Under the pieces are notes generated by a model. The model searched no databases, was not told the origin of the DNA, and was given only the letters and a program-made list of their open reading frames with translations. Made by a program: the position numbers and the translations under genes. Positions 8,085 through 17,288 of a stretch of DNA of 36,155 nt are shown in pieces; within the stretch, counting starts at the first letter, position 1, and each line of letters begins with the position of its first letter. The DNA is from Lachnospiraceae bacterium (GTDB lineage: Bacteria; Bacillota; Clostridia; Lachnospirales; Lachnospiraceae). The DNA is taken from assembly GCA_016287095.1 (NCBI GenBank), contig JAEEVK010000021.1, positions 1 through 36,155 of the forward strand, read 5' to 3'.

Positions 8085-9242
8085 ATGAGTGATGACAAAA
8101 TAAAAATTAACAGAACACGTCTGTTGTGTGAATTTATCAGACTTACATCCTTTGATTCCGAATCCTTCAATGAAAAAAGGATTTCCGAATATCTAAAAGT
8201 AAAGCTCAAGGAACTGGGACTTAAAGTTGAAACAGACACAGTCGGTGATTTATTAAAGGAAATATCACCGGGTTTAACAGGCACAACCTCAAACATATAT
8301 GCCACGCTAAAAGGGAATAAAAACATACCTCCCATTCTCTTCTCAGCACATATGGATACAGTAAAACCCGGGAATGGAAAAAAAGCTGTGATCCGTCAGG
8401 ATGGAAAGATAACATCTAAAGGAAATACGGTTTTGGGAGCTGACGATGTTTCAGGTTTGGTTTCTATTATAGAAGCGCTGACAGTGATAAAAGAAAACAA
8501 GATAAACACAGGAGACATAGAAATAGTTCTTACAGTAGCTGAGGAACCATATTGTGTGGGGAGCAGATACCTGCTGTATGACAAGATTAAATCTAAAGAA
8601 GGGTATGTTCTTGATCTGAACGGATCGGTTGGGAGAGCCGCATTAGCAGCCCCGTCAATACTTTCAATCAGTATAAAGGTTAATGGAAAATCCGCACATG
8701 CCGGTTTTTCACCCGAACAGGGGATAAATGCATTGTCGATAGCCGCCGGGGCTTTAGCTAATCTTAAGACAGGACATGTATATGAGGATGTGACAGTAAA
8801 CTTCGGTACCATTATCGGGGGAACAGGTAAGAATATAGTTCCGGAAACAGTAGAGATTGAAGGAGAGATACGAAGTCTGGAACATGAAAAAGCAATAGCC
8901 GAAACCGAAAAGATAAAAACCGAGTTTGAAAGATTTGCAAGAGAATATGGAGGAAGCGTTGAGGTTACTGTAACAGAACAGCTACATTCTTATAGGGTTA
9001 TAAAGGAAAGGAATGTAGTTAAACGTTTCATAAAAGCAGCAAGAGAGGCAGAACGATGTATAAAGCCGGAATGCATTGACACTTTTGGGGGCAGTGATGC
9101 TAACCGGCTAAATAAAAATGGAATTGAAACAATAGTACTGGCATGTGGCATGGAAAACTGCCACAGTACCGGGGAATATACAAGTATTGAGGAGCTGGAG
9201 AAATCCACAGAACTTACGTTAAGGCTTATGACAGCTGATTAA
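8085..9242 (+). CDS. M20-family metallopeptidase, PepT-like
   Basis: This 385-residue dizinc enzyme of the peptidase T / M20 amidohydrolase group is probably cytoplasmic. The expected metal ligands are visible: H89 in SAHMDT, D120 in LGADDVSG, catalytic E153 and ligand E154 in VAEEPY, D177 in VLDLNG, and H360 in ENCHSTGEY. The central dimerisation domain spans about residues 190-300. It may cleave a di- or tripeptide, or an N-acyl amino acid, to release a cysteine derivative. In Bacillus the sulfur-salvage operons for S-(2-succino)cysteine carry an M20 deacetylase next to an acetyltransferase and an ABC importer. The same three activities are present in this operon. It is the first gene behind attenuator 1. 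Family sure, substrate unknown. Confidence 0.87.
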   Translation: MSDDKIKINRTRLLCEFIRLTSFDSESFNEKRISEYLKVKLKELGLKVETDTVGDLLKEISPGLTGTTSNIYATLKGNKNIPPILFSAHMDTVKPGNGKKAVIRQDGKITSKGNTVLGADDVSGLVSIIEALTVIKENKINTGDIEIVLTVAEEPYCVGSRYLLYDKIKSKEGYVLDLNGSVGRAALAAPSILSISIKVNGKSAHAGFSPEQGINALSIAAGALANLKTGHVYEDVTVNFGTIIGGTGKNIVPETVEIEGEIRSLEHEKAIAETEKIKTEFERFAREYGGSVEVTVTEQLHSYRVIKERNVVKRFIKAAREAERCIKPECIDTFGGSDANRLNKNGIETIVLACGMENCHSTGEYTSIEELEKSTELTLRLMTAD

Positions 9243-9277
9243 ATATATTATAAAACATATTTGGAGGATTTTTAATC

Positions 9278-10564
9278 ATGAGAAAAAATAATATTAAAGG
9301 ATCAAAATTAGGAGTTTTAGTAGCAGGAATTATATTTATTACAGGATCACTCAGCGGTTGTGGTACCGCAAAGAGTGTAGCTGATGATACCTCGGGTACA
9401 CAGAAGGTAGAGGCAAGCGAGATACAGTCAAAAAATGAAGAAACCAAGAATACTGAGAACGGTAGTAACGATCAAATAACATCGAACAATGAAGATAACA
9501 AAGAGAAGACAACAGAGAAAAAAGAACTGTCACCGTTAAGTGTATCATACCCGGCAGGTAATATAAGGGTAACGGTTAATATCCTGGCACTTCAGAAAGG
9601 ATATTTCGCAGAGGAAGGTTTGACAGTAAATCCTGTAGCGATAGGTGGAAATAATGCTTTGACAGCAATTAACGAAGAAAATGGAGAACTGGATATACTT
9701 ACAGCCGGGTTTGTTCCAGATGTCCAGGCTATAGGATCGGGTTATGATCTGACATTTATTGCAGGTACAGCTGTTGAAGGAGGAGCGGTTATTGCTAAGA
9801 AAGGAAATGCAGATAAGTTTAAGGGAACAGATCTGATCTTAAATCTTGATCAGGTTACAAATGCTAAACTTGGTTTCTCCAGAAATGAGGCTGCCTGGAT
9901 TGTTACCAGACAGTATCTCCTTGATAACGGTGTTGCAGCAGATACTATTGCAGCAATAGAAGATGAAGCGAGTGGAAATATTTCCTATTATGAGGATCAG
10001 ACGGCTACCGCTCAGGCAGTTCAAAAGGGTGAGGTTGAACTTGGATTCCTTCCTATGGAGTTTGCGTTACTTTATGCAGATGCATACGATCTTGAGATTG
10101 TAGCAGCAGCGGGAGACTTATTACCTAATTATGTATGCTGCCGTGAAGTAACATCAAAGAAAAGACTGTCAGATAAATATGATTCTTATGTGGCATATGA
10201 AACAGCACGAATCAGAGCATTTGAGTATTATAAGAAGGGTGAAACCGATGCGGAGATCAAAGCTGATGTGGTTAAGACAGTGGCTGAGTACTCAGGAAAA
10301 GAACCGGATTATGTAGAAACCTATCTTTATGGAGGTGTAACAAAGTTTGCGGTAGATCCCAATACCAACGGGATACAAAAATATATTACAGCAGCTTATA
10401 ACTCAGGTGTATTTACAGGAAATGCCGTAGATTTTGGAACATATGATATCAAGCAGAATATTGATACATCAGCATATAAGAAAGCTTTGGATAATTTAAT
10501 TGCAGAGAATCCGGATAATACTTTCTATACAGGATTACTTACACAGTTTACTGAGAGTAATTAA
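9278..10564 (+). CDS. ABC transporter substrate-binding lipoprotein, SsuA/TauA (NMT1) type
   Basis: This 428-residue exported lipoprotein has an N-terminal hydrophobic segment and a lipobox SLSGC with C28. A long low-complexity linker rich in S, N, E and K follows to about residue 85, then a periplasmic-binding fold of the sulfonate/taurine/NMT1 family (YPAGNIRVTVNILALQKGYFAEEGL, then TAGFVPDVQAIGSG). The linker should hold the binding domain away from the cell surface. GGAGG precedes the ATG. The matching ATPase and permease are encoded at 13916 and 14740, separated from it by three enzyme genes, which suggests the enzymes belong to the same pathway as the import. The ligand is likely a sulfonate or other organosulfur compound, judged from context only. 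Confidence 0.88.
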   Translation: MRKNNIKGSKLGVLVAGIIFITGSLSGCGTAKSVADDTSGTQKVEASEIQSKNEETKNTENGSNDQITSNNEDNKEKTTEKKELSPLSVSYPAGNIRVTVNILALQKGYFAEEGLTVNPVAIGGNNALTAINEENGELDILTAGFVPDVQAIGSGYDLTFIAGTAVEGGAVIAKKGNADKFKGTDLILNLDQVTNAKLGFSRNEAAWIVTRQYLLDNGVAADTIAAIEDEASGNISYYEDQTATAQAVQKGEVELGFLPMEFALLYADAYDLEIVAAAGDLLPNYVCCREVTSKKRLSDKYDSYVAYETARIRAFEYYKKGETDAEIKADVVKTVAEYSGKEPDYVETYLYGGVTKFAVDPNTNGIQKYITAAYNSGVFTGNAVDFGTYDIKQNIDTSAYKKALDNLIAENPDNTFYTGLLTQFTESN

Positions 10565-10589
10565 ATAATAAAAACGAGGTACACTTTAT

Positions 10590-11519
10590 ATGGCAAAGAT
10601 TTATGACAGTATATTGGAATTGGTTGGAAATACCCCATTACTGCATTTGAACAGAATAGAGGAAGAAGAAAAACTCCAGGTAAAGCTTTATGCAAAGGTA
10701 GAAAGCTATAATCCGGCCGGAAGCGTAAAAGACAGGGCCGCACTTCACATGATAGAATCTGCAGAAGCAGAGGGAAGACTGAAGGAAGGCGGAACTATAG
10801 TAGAGGGTACATCCGGAAATACCGGCATAGGACTGGCTATGGTTGGTGCAGTAAAAGGTTATCGGACAGTAATATGCATGGCAGAGGGTGCCAGTAAAGA
10901 GAAAATAAAGATACTTAAGGCATATGGAGCTGAAGTAGAACTTACTCCAAAATCCAATGGATTTGGTGGTGGAAGTAAAAAAGCGGTAGATTTAGCTGAA
11001 AGCATACCGGGAGCATTCAGACCGGCTCAGGGAGAGAACCTCCACCATCCGGAAACACATTATCAGACTACAGGTCCGGAGATATGGAGGGCTACGAAAG
11101 GTAAGGTTGATATCTTTGTGGCTGCGGTAGGTACCAGTGGAACATCAGGAGGGATAGGAAGATTCTTAAAAGAACAGAATCCTCAGATCGAGATATATGG
11201 AGTTGAACCTAAGGGATGCCCGGTATTAAATGGTGGAGAAGCCGGACCTCATAAGATACAGGGTATCGGGGGTGGAGCAATCTGTCCCATAACGGATCTG
11301 AAGCTATACAAAGAAATTCTTCTGTGCTCGGACGAGGATGCATATAAATATGCAAGGCTTTGTCCCAAGAAGGAAGGATTACTGATAGGAATAAGCGCAG
11401 GTGCTGCGCTGTGGGCGGCAGTAACGGTTGCAAAACGTCCGGAAAACAAGAACAAGAATATAGTCGTGCTTTTCCCTGATGGTGGAAACAAGTACCTGTC
11501 AAGTGATCTTTATACATAA
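10590..11519 (+). CDS. Divergent cysteine synthase / cystathionine beta-synthase-like PLP enzyme
   Basis: This is a 309-residue fold-type II PLP enzyme of the CysK group, with the PLP lysine in NPAGSVKDR and the TSGNTG loop. Several positions differ from the two normal CysK copies in this window. The phosphate-binding GTGGT is GTSGTSGG here. PGQF is replaced by PAQGENLHHPE. MPxTMSxER is replaced by MAEGASKEK. These are around the substrate and cofactor pocket, so the substrate probably differs from O-acetylserine plus sulfide, perhaps another leaving group or nucleophile. It lies 25 bases after the binding-protein gene and before the GST-like gene. It could also be a cysteine-related lyase or a CysK-like regulator. 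Confidence 0.82.
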   Translation: MAKIYDSILELVGNTPLLHLNRIEEEEKLQVKLYAKVESYNPAGSVKDRAALHMIESAEAEGRLKEGGTIVEGTSGNTGIGLAMVGAVKGYRTVICMAEGASKEKIKILKAYGAEVELTPKSNGFGGGSKKAVDLAESIPGAFRPAQGENLHHPETHYQTTGPEIWRATKGKVDIFVAAVGTSGTSGGIGRFLKEQNPQIEIYGVEPKGCPVLNGGEAGPHKIQGIGGGAICPITDLKLYKEILLCSDEDAYKYARLCPKKEGLLIGISAGAALWAAVTVAKRPENKNKNIVVLFPDGGNKYLSSDLYT

Positions 11520-11629
11520 AACTAAATATAGAAGACATCTCCAATAGATATGATTGAGTAAATGAAACAAAATGTATAAATAGAAATAATATCTGAGTAA
11601 AAAAACATAAAAGAAAAGAGGAAGAGAAG

Positions 11630-12877
11630 ATGAGTGAAAATAAATCAGTAGATTATGGCAGTGCATGCAGTTTGGAACTTAGAAGAAAAAAAGTAAATGG
11701 AACAGTTGATTATACAGATGCAGAAGCAGAGGAGCACGCTAAGGAAGTTGGAGCAAGACCGAGACCTAAGGAGACAATAAGTGAAATAGATGAAAGAGGA
11801 GCATTTATAAGGCAGCCTAATGCATTTATAAAACCATTTGGCTCAAAGGAAGGAGATTTTAAAGCAGAAGCAAACAGGTTTGGAATATACTGGGCTCATG
11901 GATGCCACTGGTCAAACCGCCCGGTTATCGTAAGAGATATACTTGGACTTGATGGAGTGATTTCAGAGGTTCATACAACACATAGCGGTGAAACTAATGT
12001 ATACGGACATGGATTTGCTGATTATCCGGGACACAAGGATCCTTTGGCAGGTGCATACTTCTTAAGTGAATTTTATAAGAATGCAGATCCTGATTATCAG
12101 GGCAGGGCAACTACACCTACATTTGTTGACCTGAAGGAAAAGAAGGCAGTCAACAATGATTATCATCGTCTGACAAACTATATTGAGGTTCAATTCAGAC
12201 CTTTCCAGCCGGTAGATGCACCGGATCTTTATCCTAAAAAGTATCGAAAAGAAATAGATGAGTTTAATGACTGGCTCTTCCCTCATATCAATAACGGACA
12301 TTATCGTATGGCATTTTGCCAGTCCTGGGAAGCATATAACGAGGCATATGAAGATTTCTTTGATTCTTTGGATAAACTGGATAAGAGATTAGCAGATAAT
12401 CGTTTCATATTCGGAGATTATATTACTGACTCGGATATCAGACTTTATGTAACATTGGTAAGATGGGAAACAAGCTACTATAGAAATGTAGGACCAATAA
12501 AGAAGAGGATTACGGAGTATCCTAATATTTGGGGATATGTAAAAGATTTATTTGCATTACCCGTATTTAGAAAGTATACATTTTTTGAGTTCCCTAAAGA
12601 CGGTAATGCTGATCTGTTTAGGAGCTATGCATATAGAATAGCATCACAGGTTCCGTATGATGAGCTTTGGAAAACAGATGGCAGCAGAAAATCTTTAAGT
12701 CAGGATCCCGAAAATGTTTATTTGAAACATCCTAAGGGAGAATCTCCTGAAGATTACCAGTCAGAGATTTCAACAACAATATGGAATTCACCCAAGTGGG
12801 AAGACAGAAATCCTTTAAATGGCACTCTTTCAACCGATGCATCCATTAATCCTATAACATCGAAATTAAGAGATTAG
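11630..12877 (+). CDS. Glutathionyl-hydroquinone reductase-like (Xi-class GST) protein
   Basis: This 415-residue protein resembles the YqjG/ECM4 family. A thioredoxin-like N-terminal domain carries the active-site cysteine C92 in HGCHWSNRP, where family members usually have CPWAxR. A helical C-terminal domain (DFFDSLDKLDKRLADNRFIFGDYITDSDIRLYVTLVRW) follows. Known members reduce S-aryl or beta-keto thioether adducts of glutathione, breaking a C-S bond through the cysteine. Most clostridia do not make glutathione, so the natural substrate here is probably a different thioether. It is about 60-90 residues longer than E. coli YqjG, mostly as N- and C-terminal extension. It is embedded between two CysK-type genes in an importer operon, pointing to sulfur salvage. 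The assignment to the family is good and the function is open. Confidence 0.82.
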   Translation: MSENKSVDYGSACSLELRRKKVNGTVDYTDAEAEEHAKEVGARPRPKETISEIDERGAFIRQPNAFIKPFGSKEGDFKAEANRFGIYWAHGCHWSNRPVIVRDILGLDGVISEVHTTHSGETNVYGHGFADYPGHKDPLAGAYFLSEFYKNADPDYQGRATTPTFVDLKEKKAVNNDYHRLTNYIEVQFRPFQPVDAPDLYPKKYRKEIDEFNDWLFPHINNGHYRMAFCQSWEAYNEAYEDFFDSLDKLDKRLADNRFIFGDYITDSDIRLYVTLVRWETSYYRNVGPIKKRITEYPNIWGYVKDLFALPVFRKYTFFEFPKDGNADLFRSYAYRIASQVPYDELWKTDGSRKSLSQDPENVYLKHPKGESPEDYQSEISTTIWNSPKWEDRNPLNGTLSTDASINPITSKLRD

Positions 12878-12923
12878 TAAAGAGACAGGTTTAGTACATA
12901 AAAAATAGAAAGCAGGTACGGCT

Positions 12924-13850
12924 ATGAAAACAGCAGAAAATATATCAGACCTGATTGGAGATACTCCTTTATTGCGCTTGAACAGATTTGCAGAGAAAAG
13001 CAACTTGAAGGCTGAAATCATTGCTAAATTGGAATGGTTTAGCCCTGCAGGAAGCATAAAAGACAGAATTGCTTTATATATGATAAGGGATGCTGAAGAA
13101 AAGGGATTACTAAAAAAGGATTCGGTGATAATTGAACCAACCAGCGGAAACACAGGGATTGGACTTGCTGCAGTTGCGGCGCACAAAGGATACAGAGTTA
13201 TAATTGTAATGCCAGATACGATGAGTATTGAAAGACAGAATATCTTGAAGGCTTATGGCGCGGAAGTCATACTTACAGATGGAAAAGGAGGAATGAAGGC
13301 ATCTATTGCTAAGGCCAAAGAGCTGGCTGCCTCCATTCCCCACAGTTTCATACCCGGACAGTTTACAAGCAGTTCTAATCCGAAAGCACATTATGAAACA
13401 ACCGGTCCTGAGATATGGCGAGATACCGGACGGCAGGTTGATTTCCTTGTGGCAGGAGTCGGAACCGGCGGCACTCTTTCAGGTGCCGGAAAATACCTGA
13501 AGGAAGTGAATCCGGATATAAAAATCATCGCTGTAGAACCAAAGGATTCTCCACTTCTTTCTGTTGGGACAACTGGTGCTCATAAATTACAGGGTCTTGG
13601 AGCAGGTTTTATTCCTCTTACACTTGATACGGAGATATATGATGAAGTGTTGGCTGTAACAACGGCTGAAGCCATCGGTGCATCAAACCTTTTGGCAAAA
13701 GAGGAGGGAGTTTTGGCAGGTATTTCGTCCGGAGCGGCTTTGCATGCAGCTGAAGAAATCGCAAAAAGAGAAGAGAATCAGGGAAAACGAATTGTTGTAA
13801 TCTTCCCGGATAATGGTGATCGGTATTTATCTACTGAGTTGTATGAGTAG
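12924..13850 (+). CDS. cysK: Cysteine synthase (O-acetylserine sulfhydrylase)
   Basis: This 308-residue PLP enzyme makes cysteine from O-acetylserine and sulfide. It has the full set of CysK motifs: SPAGSIKDR with the PLP lysine, [41 protein letters not shown], the phosphate loop GTGGT, and DNGDRYLST near the C-terminus. It is the second CysK-like gene of the operon and the third in the window counting 21271. Its codon use is more AT-rich than that of the 21271 copy. That suggests the 21271 gene is the housekeeping form and this one serves the salvage operon. Confidence 0.93.
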   Translation: MKTAENISDLIGDTPLLRLNRFAEKSNLKAEIIAKLEWFSPAGSIKDRIALYMIRDAEEKGLLKKDSVIIEPTSGNTGIGLAAVAAHKGYRVIIVMPDTMSIERQNILKAYGAEVILTDGKGGMKASIAKAKELAASIPHSFIPGQFTSSSNPKAHYETTGPEIWRDTGRQVDFLVAGVGTGGTLSGAGKYLKEVNPDIKIIAVEPKDSPLLSVGTTGAHKLQGLGAGFIPLTLDTEIYDEVLAVTTAEAIGASNLLAKEEGVLAGISSGAALHAAEEIAKREENQGKRIVVIFPDNGDRYLSTELYE

Positions 13851-13915
13851 ATTAATGAGCAAGTAAATAGGATATATCATTTTTAGAGAAGTATATGGAA
13901 CGGAGGGACCAAACT

Positions 13916-14743
13916 ATGGAAGGTCTTCAGAATGAGTCAAAGAATACTCCGAAAAATAAAATAGAAATTAAGGATGTAAACTTTGATTATATAGATAAGA
14001 AAAGTAAATATGAAGCCTTGAAGGATATTAATCTAAGTATTAAAGAAGGCGAATTTATCTGTATTCTGGGGGCTTCCGGATGTGGTAAATCAACTTTACT
14101 GAGTTTGTTGGCAGGACTTAATAAGGCAAAATCAGGGGAAATTCTCGTGGATGGAAATCCTGTCAAGGGTCCCGGGACTGACAGAGCTGTTGTGTTCCAA
14201 CAATATTCTCTTTTCCCTTGGTTAACCGTAAAAGGGAATGTGCTTTTCGGAATCAAGCAGAGTGGGAGGAAGCTGGGGAGAAAGGAAAGAGAAAAACTGG
14301 CGGAAAAATACGTGGAAAGTGTTGGACTTTCAGGAGCTATAAACAGATATCCCTCTCAGCTGTCAGGCGGCATGAAACAAAGAGTGGCTGTGGCAAGAGC
14401 TTTGGCTTTGGAATCCGATATTCTGCTTTTGGATGAGCCATTTGGTGCCATAGATCCGAGACTCAGATTAGAATTACAGGAACTTGTTTCAAAGCTTTGT
14501 ACCGAAAACCATAAGACCGTGGTTTTTATAACTCATGATATAGATGAAGCTATTTTACTGGCTGATCGTGTAGTTGTTATGGAACCGGGACGGATAAAGA
14601 ATATTATAAAGGTTCGTCTGTCACATCCGAGAATCCGGGAAGAATTATCGGGAACGGATGAATATGAAAAGCTTCACAGACAACTGATTTCGGCATTTTA
14701 TGATCAGGTAGAAGAGCAGATTGATGCGGGGGTAGCACTATGA
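13916..14743 (+). CDS. ABC transporter ATP-binding protein, SsuB/TauB type
   Basis: This 275-residue ATPase energises import of the ligand bound by the lipoprotein encoded at 9278. Walker A is GASGCGKST (K58), the signature is LSGGMKQR, Walker B is ILLLDEPFGAID, and the switch histidine is in FITHDIDEA. The pattern VFQQYSLFPWLTVKGNV matches nitrate/sulfonate/taurine importers. I prefer the ATG at 13916 with GGAGGG at 13902-13907. The upstream ATG at 13895 would add seven residues and lacks a good ribosome binding site. It overlaps the permease gene by four bases (ATGA), which implies coupled translation. Confidence 0.93.
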   Translation: MEGLQNESKNTPKNKIEIKDVNFDYIDKKSKYEALKDINLSIKEGEFICILGASGCGKSTLLSLLAGLNKAKSGEILVDGNPVKGPGTDRAVVFQQYSLFPWLTVKGNVLFGIKQSGRKLGRKEREKLAEKYVESVGLSGAINRYPSQLSGGMKQRVAVARALALESDILLLDEPFGAIDPRLRLELQELVSKLCTENHKTVVFITHDIDEAILLADRVVVMEPGRIKNIIKVRLSHPRIREELSGTDEYEKLHRQLISAFYDQVEEQIDAGVAL

Positions 14744-15678
14744 AAGGAAAACTACGATTGGATAAAGGCCTTATTGGCGGCCTGATAATAGCCACAGTGC
14801 TAATGGTAGTAAATATTGTGCTTGCTTCAGTACTCCCGTATTTTACTTCACATAAGGTTTATTATGACAGTACGGCATATGTAGTAGTCATACTGATTTC
14901 TTATGTGATTTATATTATCAGATTGTTTTTACTAAAAAAGAAAAGTGTTAATGATGTAGCAGTAGTTTTATTTGGTTTTTTCATATTATGGGAAACAGCG
15001 TATAAGTTAGGCTGGATACATAATGATCTGTTACTTCCGTCTCCTGAAGGACTTTTCCATGTTTTTGTTGAAAAGTCAGGAGAAATAACAGCGGATGTAT
15101 GGGGGTCTGTCAGACTGCTGTTTGTCGGATTTATACTGGCAGCAGTATTTGGAACACTTTTAGGACTTTTAGCCGGCTGGATTCCCAGGGTAAGGGAAGT
15201 GCTTTTGCCGATATCAAATGTAATAACCCTGATACCTCCGTTAATGTTTTCGGCATACCTTATCATGATTTTATCTACTTTTAGGCAGGCGGCAATAGCA
15301 GTAATATTTTTCGCAGTATTCTGGCCTACTTTTCAGGGAACGGTTGTACGTGTCGGTCAGATAGATAAGCAGATCATTGAAGCTGCCAAAACGATGGGAG
15401 TAGGAACCTTTGGGATGCTGGTAAAAGTTATATTCCCTTATTGCCTGCCCGGAATAATCGGGAGTTTATCAAAGAGTTTAAGAGGCGCATTTATGTGTCT
15501 GGCCGGTGCTGAGATGCTCGGAGTTAATCTCGGAATAGGATATTTTACTGAAAAATATAAAAGCTTTGCGGATTACAGATGTGTGCTTGCCGGTATTGTT
15601 ACGGTAGGAGTCATAACAACCGTAATTGATATGGCAGTCAATAAAGCAAAAAATGTGCTGATAAAATGGGAGAACTAA
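14740..15678 (+). CDS. ABC transporter permease, SsuC/TauC type
   Basis: This 312-residue membrane protein is the permease partner of the ATPase that overlaps it by ATGA. The core carries the cytoplasmic EAA loop (EAAKTMGVGTFGMLVKVIFPYCLPG), which docks on the ATPase. It has about 60 more residues than usual for the family. The excess is at the N-terminus, where two extra hydrophobic helices (about residues 9-30 and 46-68) come before the normal start. The gene ends directly at the next ATG. The extra helices are a feature worth noting but are not explained. Confidence 0.9.
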   Translation: MKGKLRLDKGLIGGLIIATVLMVVNIVLASVLPYFTSHKVYYDSTAYVVVILISYVIYIIRLFLLKKKSVNDVAVVLFGFFILWETAYKLGWIHNDLLLPSPEGLFHVFVEKSGEITADVWGSVRLLFVGFILAAVFGTLLGLLAGWIPRVREVLLPISNVITLIPPLMFSAYLIMILSTFRQAAIAVIFFAVFWPTFQGTVVRVGQIDKQIIEAAKTMGVGTFGMLVKVIFPYCLPGIIGSLSKSLRGAFMCLAGAEMLGVNLGIGYFTEKYKSFADYRCVLAGIVTVGVITTVIDMAVNKAKNVLIKWEN

Positions 15679-16155
15679 ATGAAAGCTATAGAAGTTAAAG
15701 ATGAATGGGCCAGAGCGGGAGTGTATTATGTGAGAACCGAGGCGATGGTTTTAGGATTTAATCTTAATCTGGAAGGAGAGTTTTCAGGAGATGACCGTGA
15801 TTCGGAATATGTACTTGTGACGGATGACAATGGCAAGCCTTTAAGCACCAACAGGATACATCTGCTTCCTGAAAGAGGATTTGCAAAAATAGAAAGGGTG
15901 GCTACGGTTTCATACGCAAGAAAGCTGGGAGCGGGTAAATATGGGATAGAAGCCGCAGAGAAAATAATAAGTGAAAAAGGTTATAAAAAAATAGTGATTA
16001 CCAGTCGTGAGGAAGCTGCGGGTTTTTATGAAAAACTTGGTTATAAAAAAAGACCTGATATGAATCCGGATACATTGGAAAAGTTTAAAGAGGGAGAGAC
16101 TATTAAAGTAAGGGATCCGAGATTTGTATGTGTATATATGGAGAAGGATCTGTGA
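15679..16155 (+). CDS. GNAT-family N-acetyltransferase
   Basis: This 158-residue acetyltransferase is of the ElaA/GNAT type. The acetyl-CoA loop is in RVATVSYARKLGAGKYGIEAAEKI, and the closing strand-helix is ITSREEAAGFYEKLGYKK. Its ATG follows the permease stop with no gap, so it is translationally linked to the importer. In Bacillus organosulfur salvage, small GNAT enzymes acetylate S-modified cysteines before C-S cleavage. Its place beside an importer and with an M20 enzyme fits such a role. That role is an analogy, since sequence alone gives only the family. Confidence 0.85.
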   Translation: MKAIEVKDEWARAGVYYVRTEAMVLGFNLNLEGEFSGDDRDSEYVLVTDDNGKPLSTNRIHLLPERGFAKIERVATVSYARKLGAGKYGIEAAEKIISEKGYKKIVITSREEAAGFYEKLGYKKRPDMNPDTLEKFKEGETIKVRDPRFVCVYMEKDL

Positions 16156-16164
16156 AAGGAGGAC

Positions 16165-17262
16165 ATGATGTATTCTATTGAAACACGATGTATACATGGA
16201 GAAAAACATAATAATCCTGATCAGAACTATTCTATAAGTTTTCCTATTTATCAGACTGCTTCTTTCAGTCATTTAACTCCGGGACATAATCCTACAGGAT
16301 TTGATTATTCAAGGGAATCTAATCCAACCAGAAGGTATTTGGAAGAAACTATGAGCTCTTTGGAAGGTGCAAACGATACTATCGCATATGCTTCAGGAAT
16401 GGCAGCAATTTCTGCTTTCTTTGAGTATTTCAGTCCGGGAGACCACATCCTGTGCGGAGAAGATCTTTATGGTGGAGTTGTAAGATTGATAGAGCTGGTC
16501 TGTAAAAAGAACAGATATGAAGTAGAATATGTTGATACGACAGATATAAATGCTATAGAAAAAAACATTAAATCAAATACAAAAGCAATATATTTTGAAA
16601 CACCTACAAATCCTATGATGAAGGAAACAAATATCCCGGAAGTTGCAAAAATAGCATCAAAGTATAATGTTTTAGTTGCAGTAGATAATACTTTTATGAC
16701 TCCATATTTTAGAAATCCTATAAAGGACGGAGCAGATATCGTTCTTCATTCAGGAACTAAGTATATCAGTGGGCATAACGATACAGTATGTGGGTTTTTA
16801 TGTTGTAAAACCAAAGAACTGAGTGACAGGTTCAGGCTGTTGTCAAAAACTACCGGCGCAACTTTGGGACCGTTTGAGTGCTGGCTGGTTTTAAGAGGAC
16901 TGAAGACTTTGGCTGTAAGGATGGATAGACATAGTTCAAATGCGCGCGAGATTAAGGCTTGGCTTGAAAAAAGAGATGATGTGGACAATGTATTTTATGC
17001 CGGAAGCGGAATGATTTCTTTTTATGTGAATTCTGCAGATAAAGCTCTATCAATACTGAAAAACATAAAACTGATAACTTTTGCGGAAAGCTTGGGCGGT
17101 ACAGAAAGTCTTCTTACATATCCAGTTGTTCAGACTCATCCGGATGTCCCCGTTGAGCAAAGGGAAAAAATAGGAATAAATGACAGACTGTTGCGTTTGT
17201 CGGTGGGCCTGGAAGCTCCAAGTGATCTGATAGATGATCTTGAGAAAGCTTTTAATGTCTGA
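16165..17262 (+). CDS. Cys/Met metabolism PLP enzyme (cystathionine gamma-synthase/lyase family)
   Basis: This 365-residue fold-type I PLP enzyme has the cofactor tyrosine and arginine motif YSRESNPTRRYLE. The PLP lysine is in HSGTKYISGHNDT and the C-terminal signature is RLLRLSVGLE. The family interconverts cysteine, homocysteine and methionine, or eliminates thiols from them. It is slightly short for the family (380-400), with a compact region before the C-terminal domain. The exact reaction cannot be read from the motifs, and gamma-synthase, gamma-lyase and methionine gamma-lyase all remain possible. AAAGGAGG precedes the start. A second ATG three bases on is equally possible. It is followed by the PatB-type lyase, giving a complete transsulfuration pair. 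Confidence 0.87.
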   Translation: MMYSIETRCIHGEKHNNPDQNYSISFPIYQTASFSHLTPGHNPTGFDYSRESNPTRRYLEETMSSLEGANDTIAYASGMAAISAFFEYFSPGDHILCGEDLYGGVVRLIELVCKKNRYEVEYVDTTDINAIEKNIKSNTKAIYFETPTNPMMKETNIPEVAKIASKYNVLVAVDNTFMTPYFRNPIKDGADIVLHSGTKYISGHNDTVCGFLCCKTKELSDRFRLLSKTTGATLGPFECWLVLRGLKTLAVRMDRHSSNAREIKAWLEKRDDVDNVFYAGSGMISFYVNSADKALSILKNIKLITFAESLGGTESLLTYPVVQTHPDVPVEQREKIGINDRLLRLSVGLEAPSDLIDDLEKAFNV

Positions 17263-17288
17263 TTTGGAATAACAAAAAGAGGTATTTC

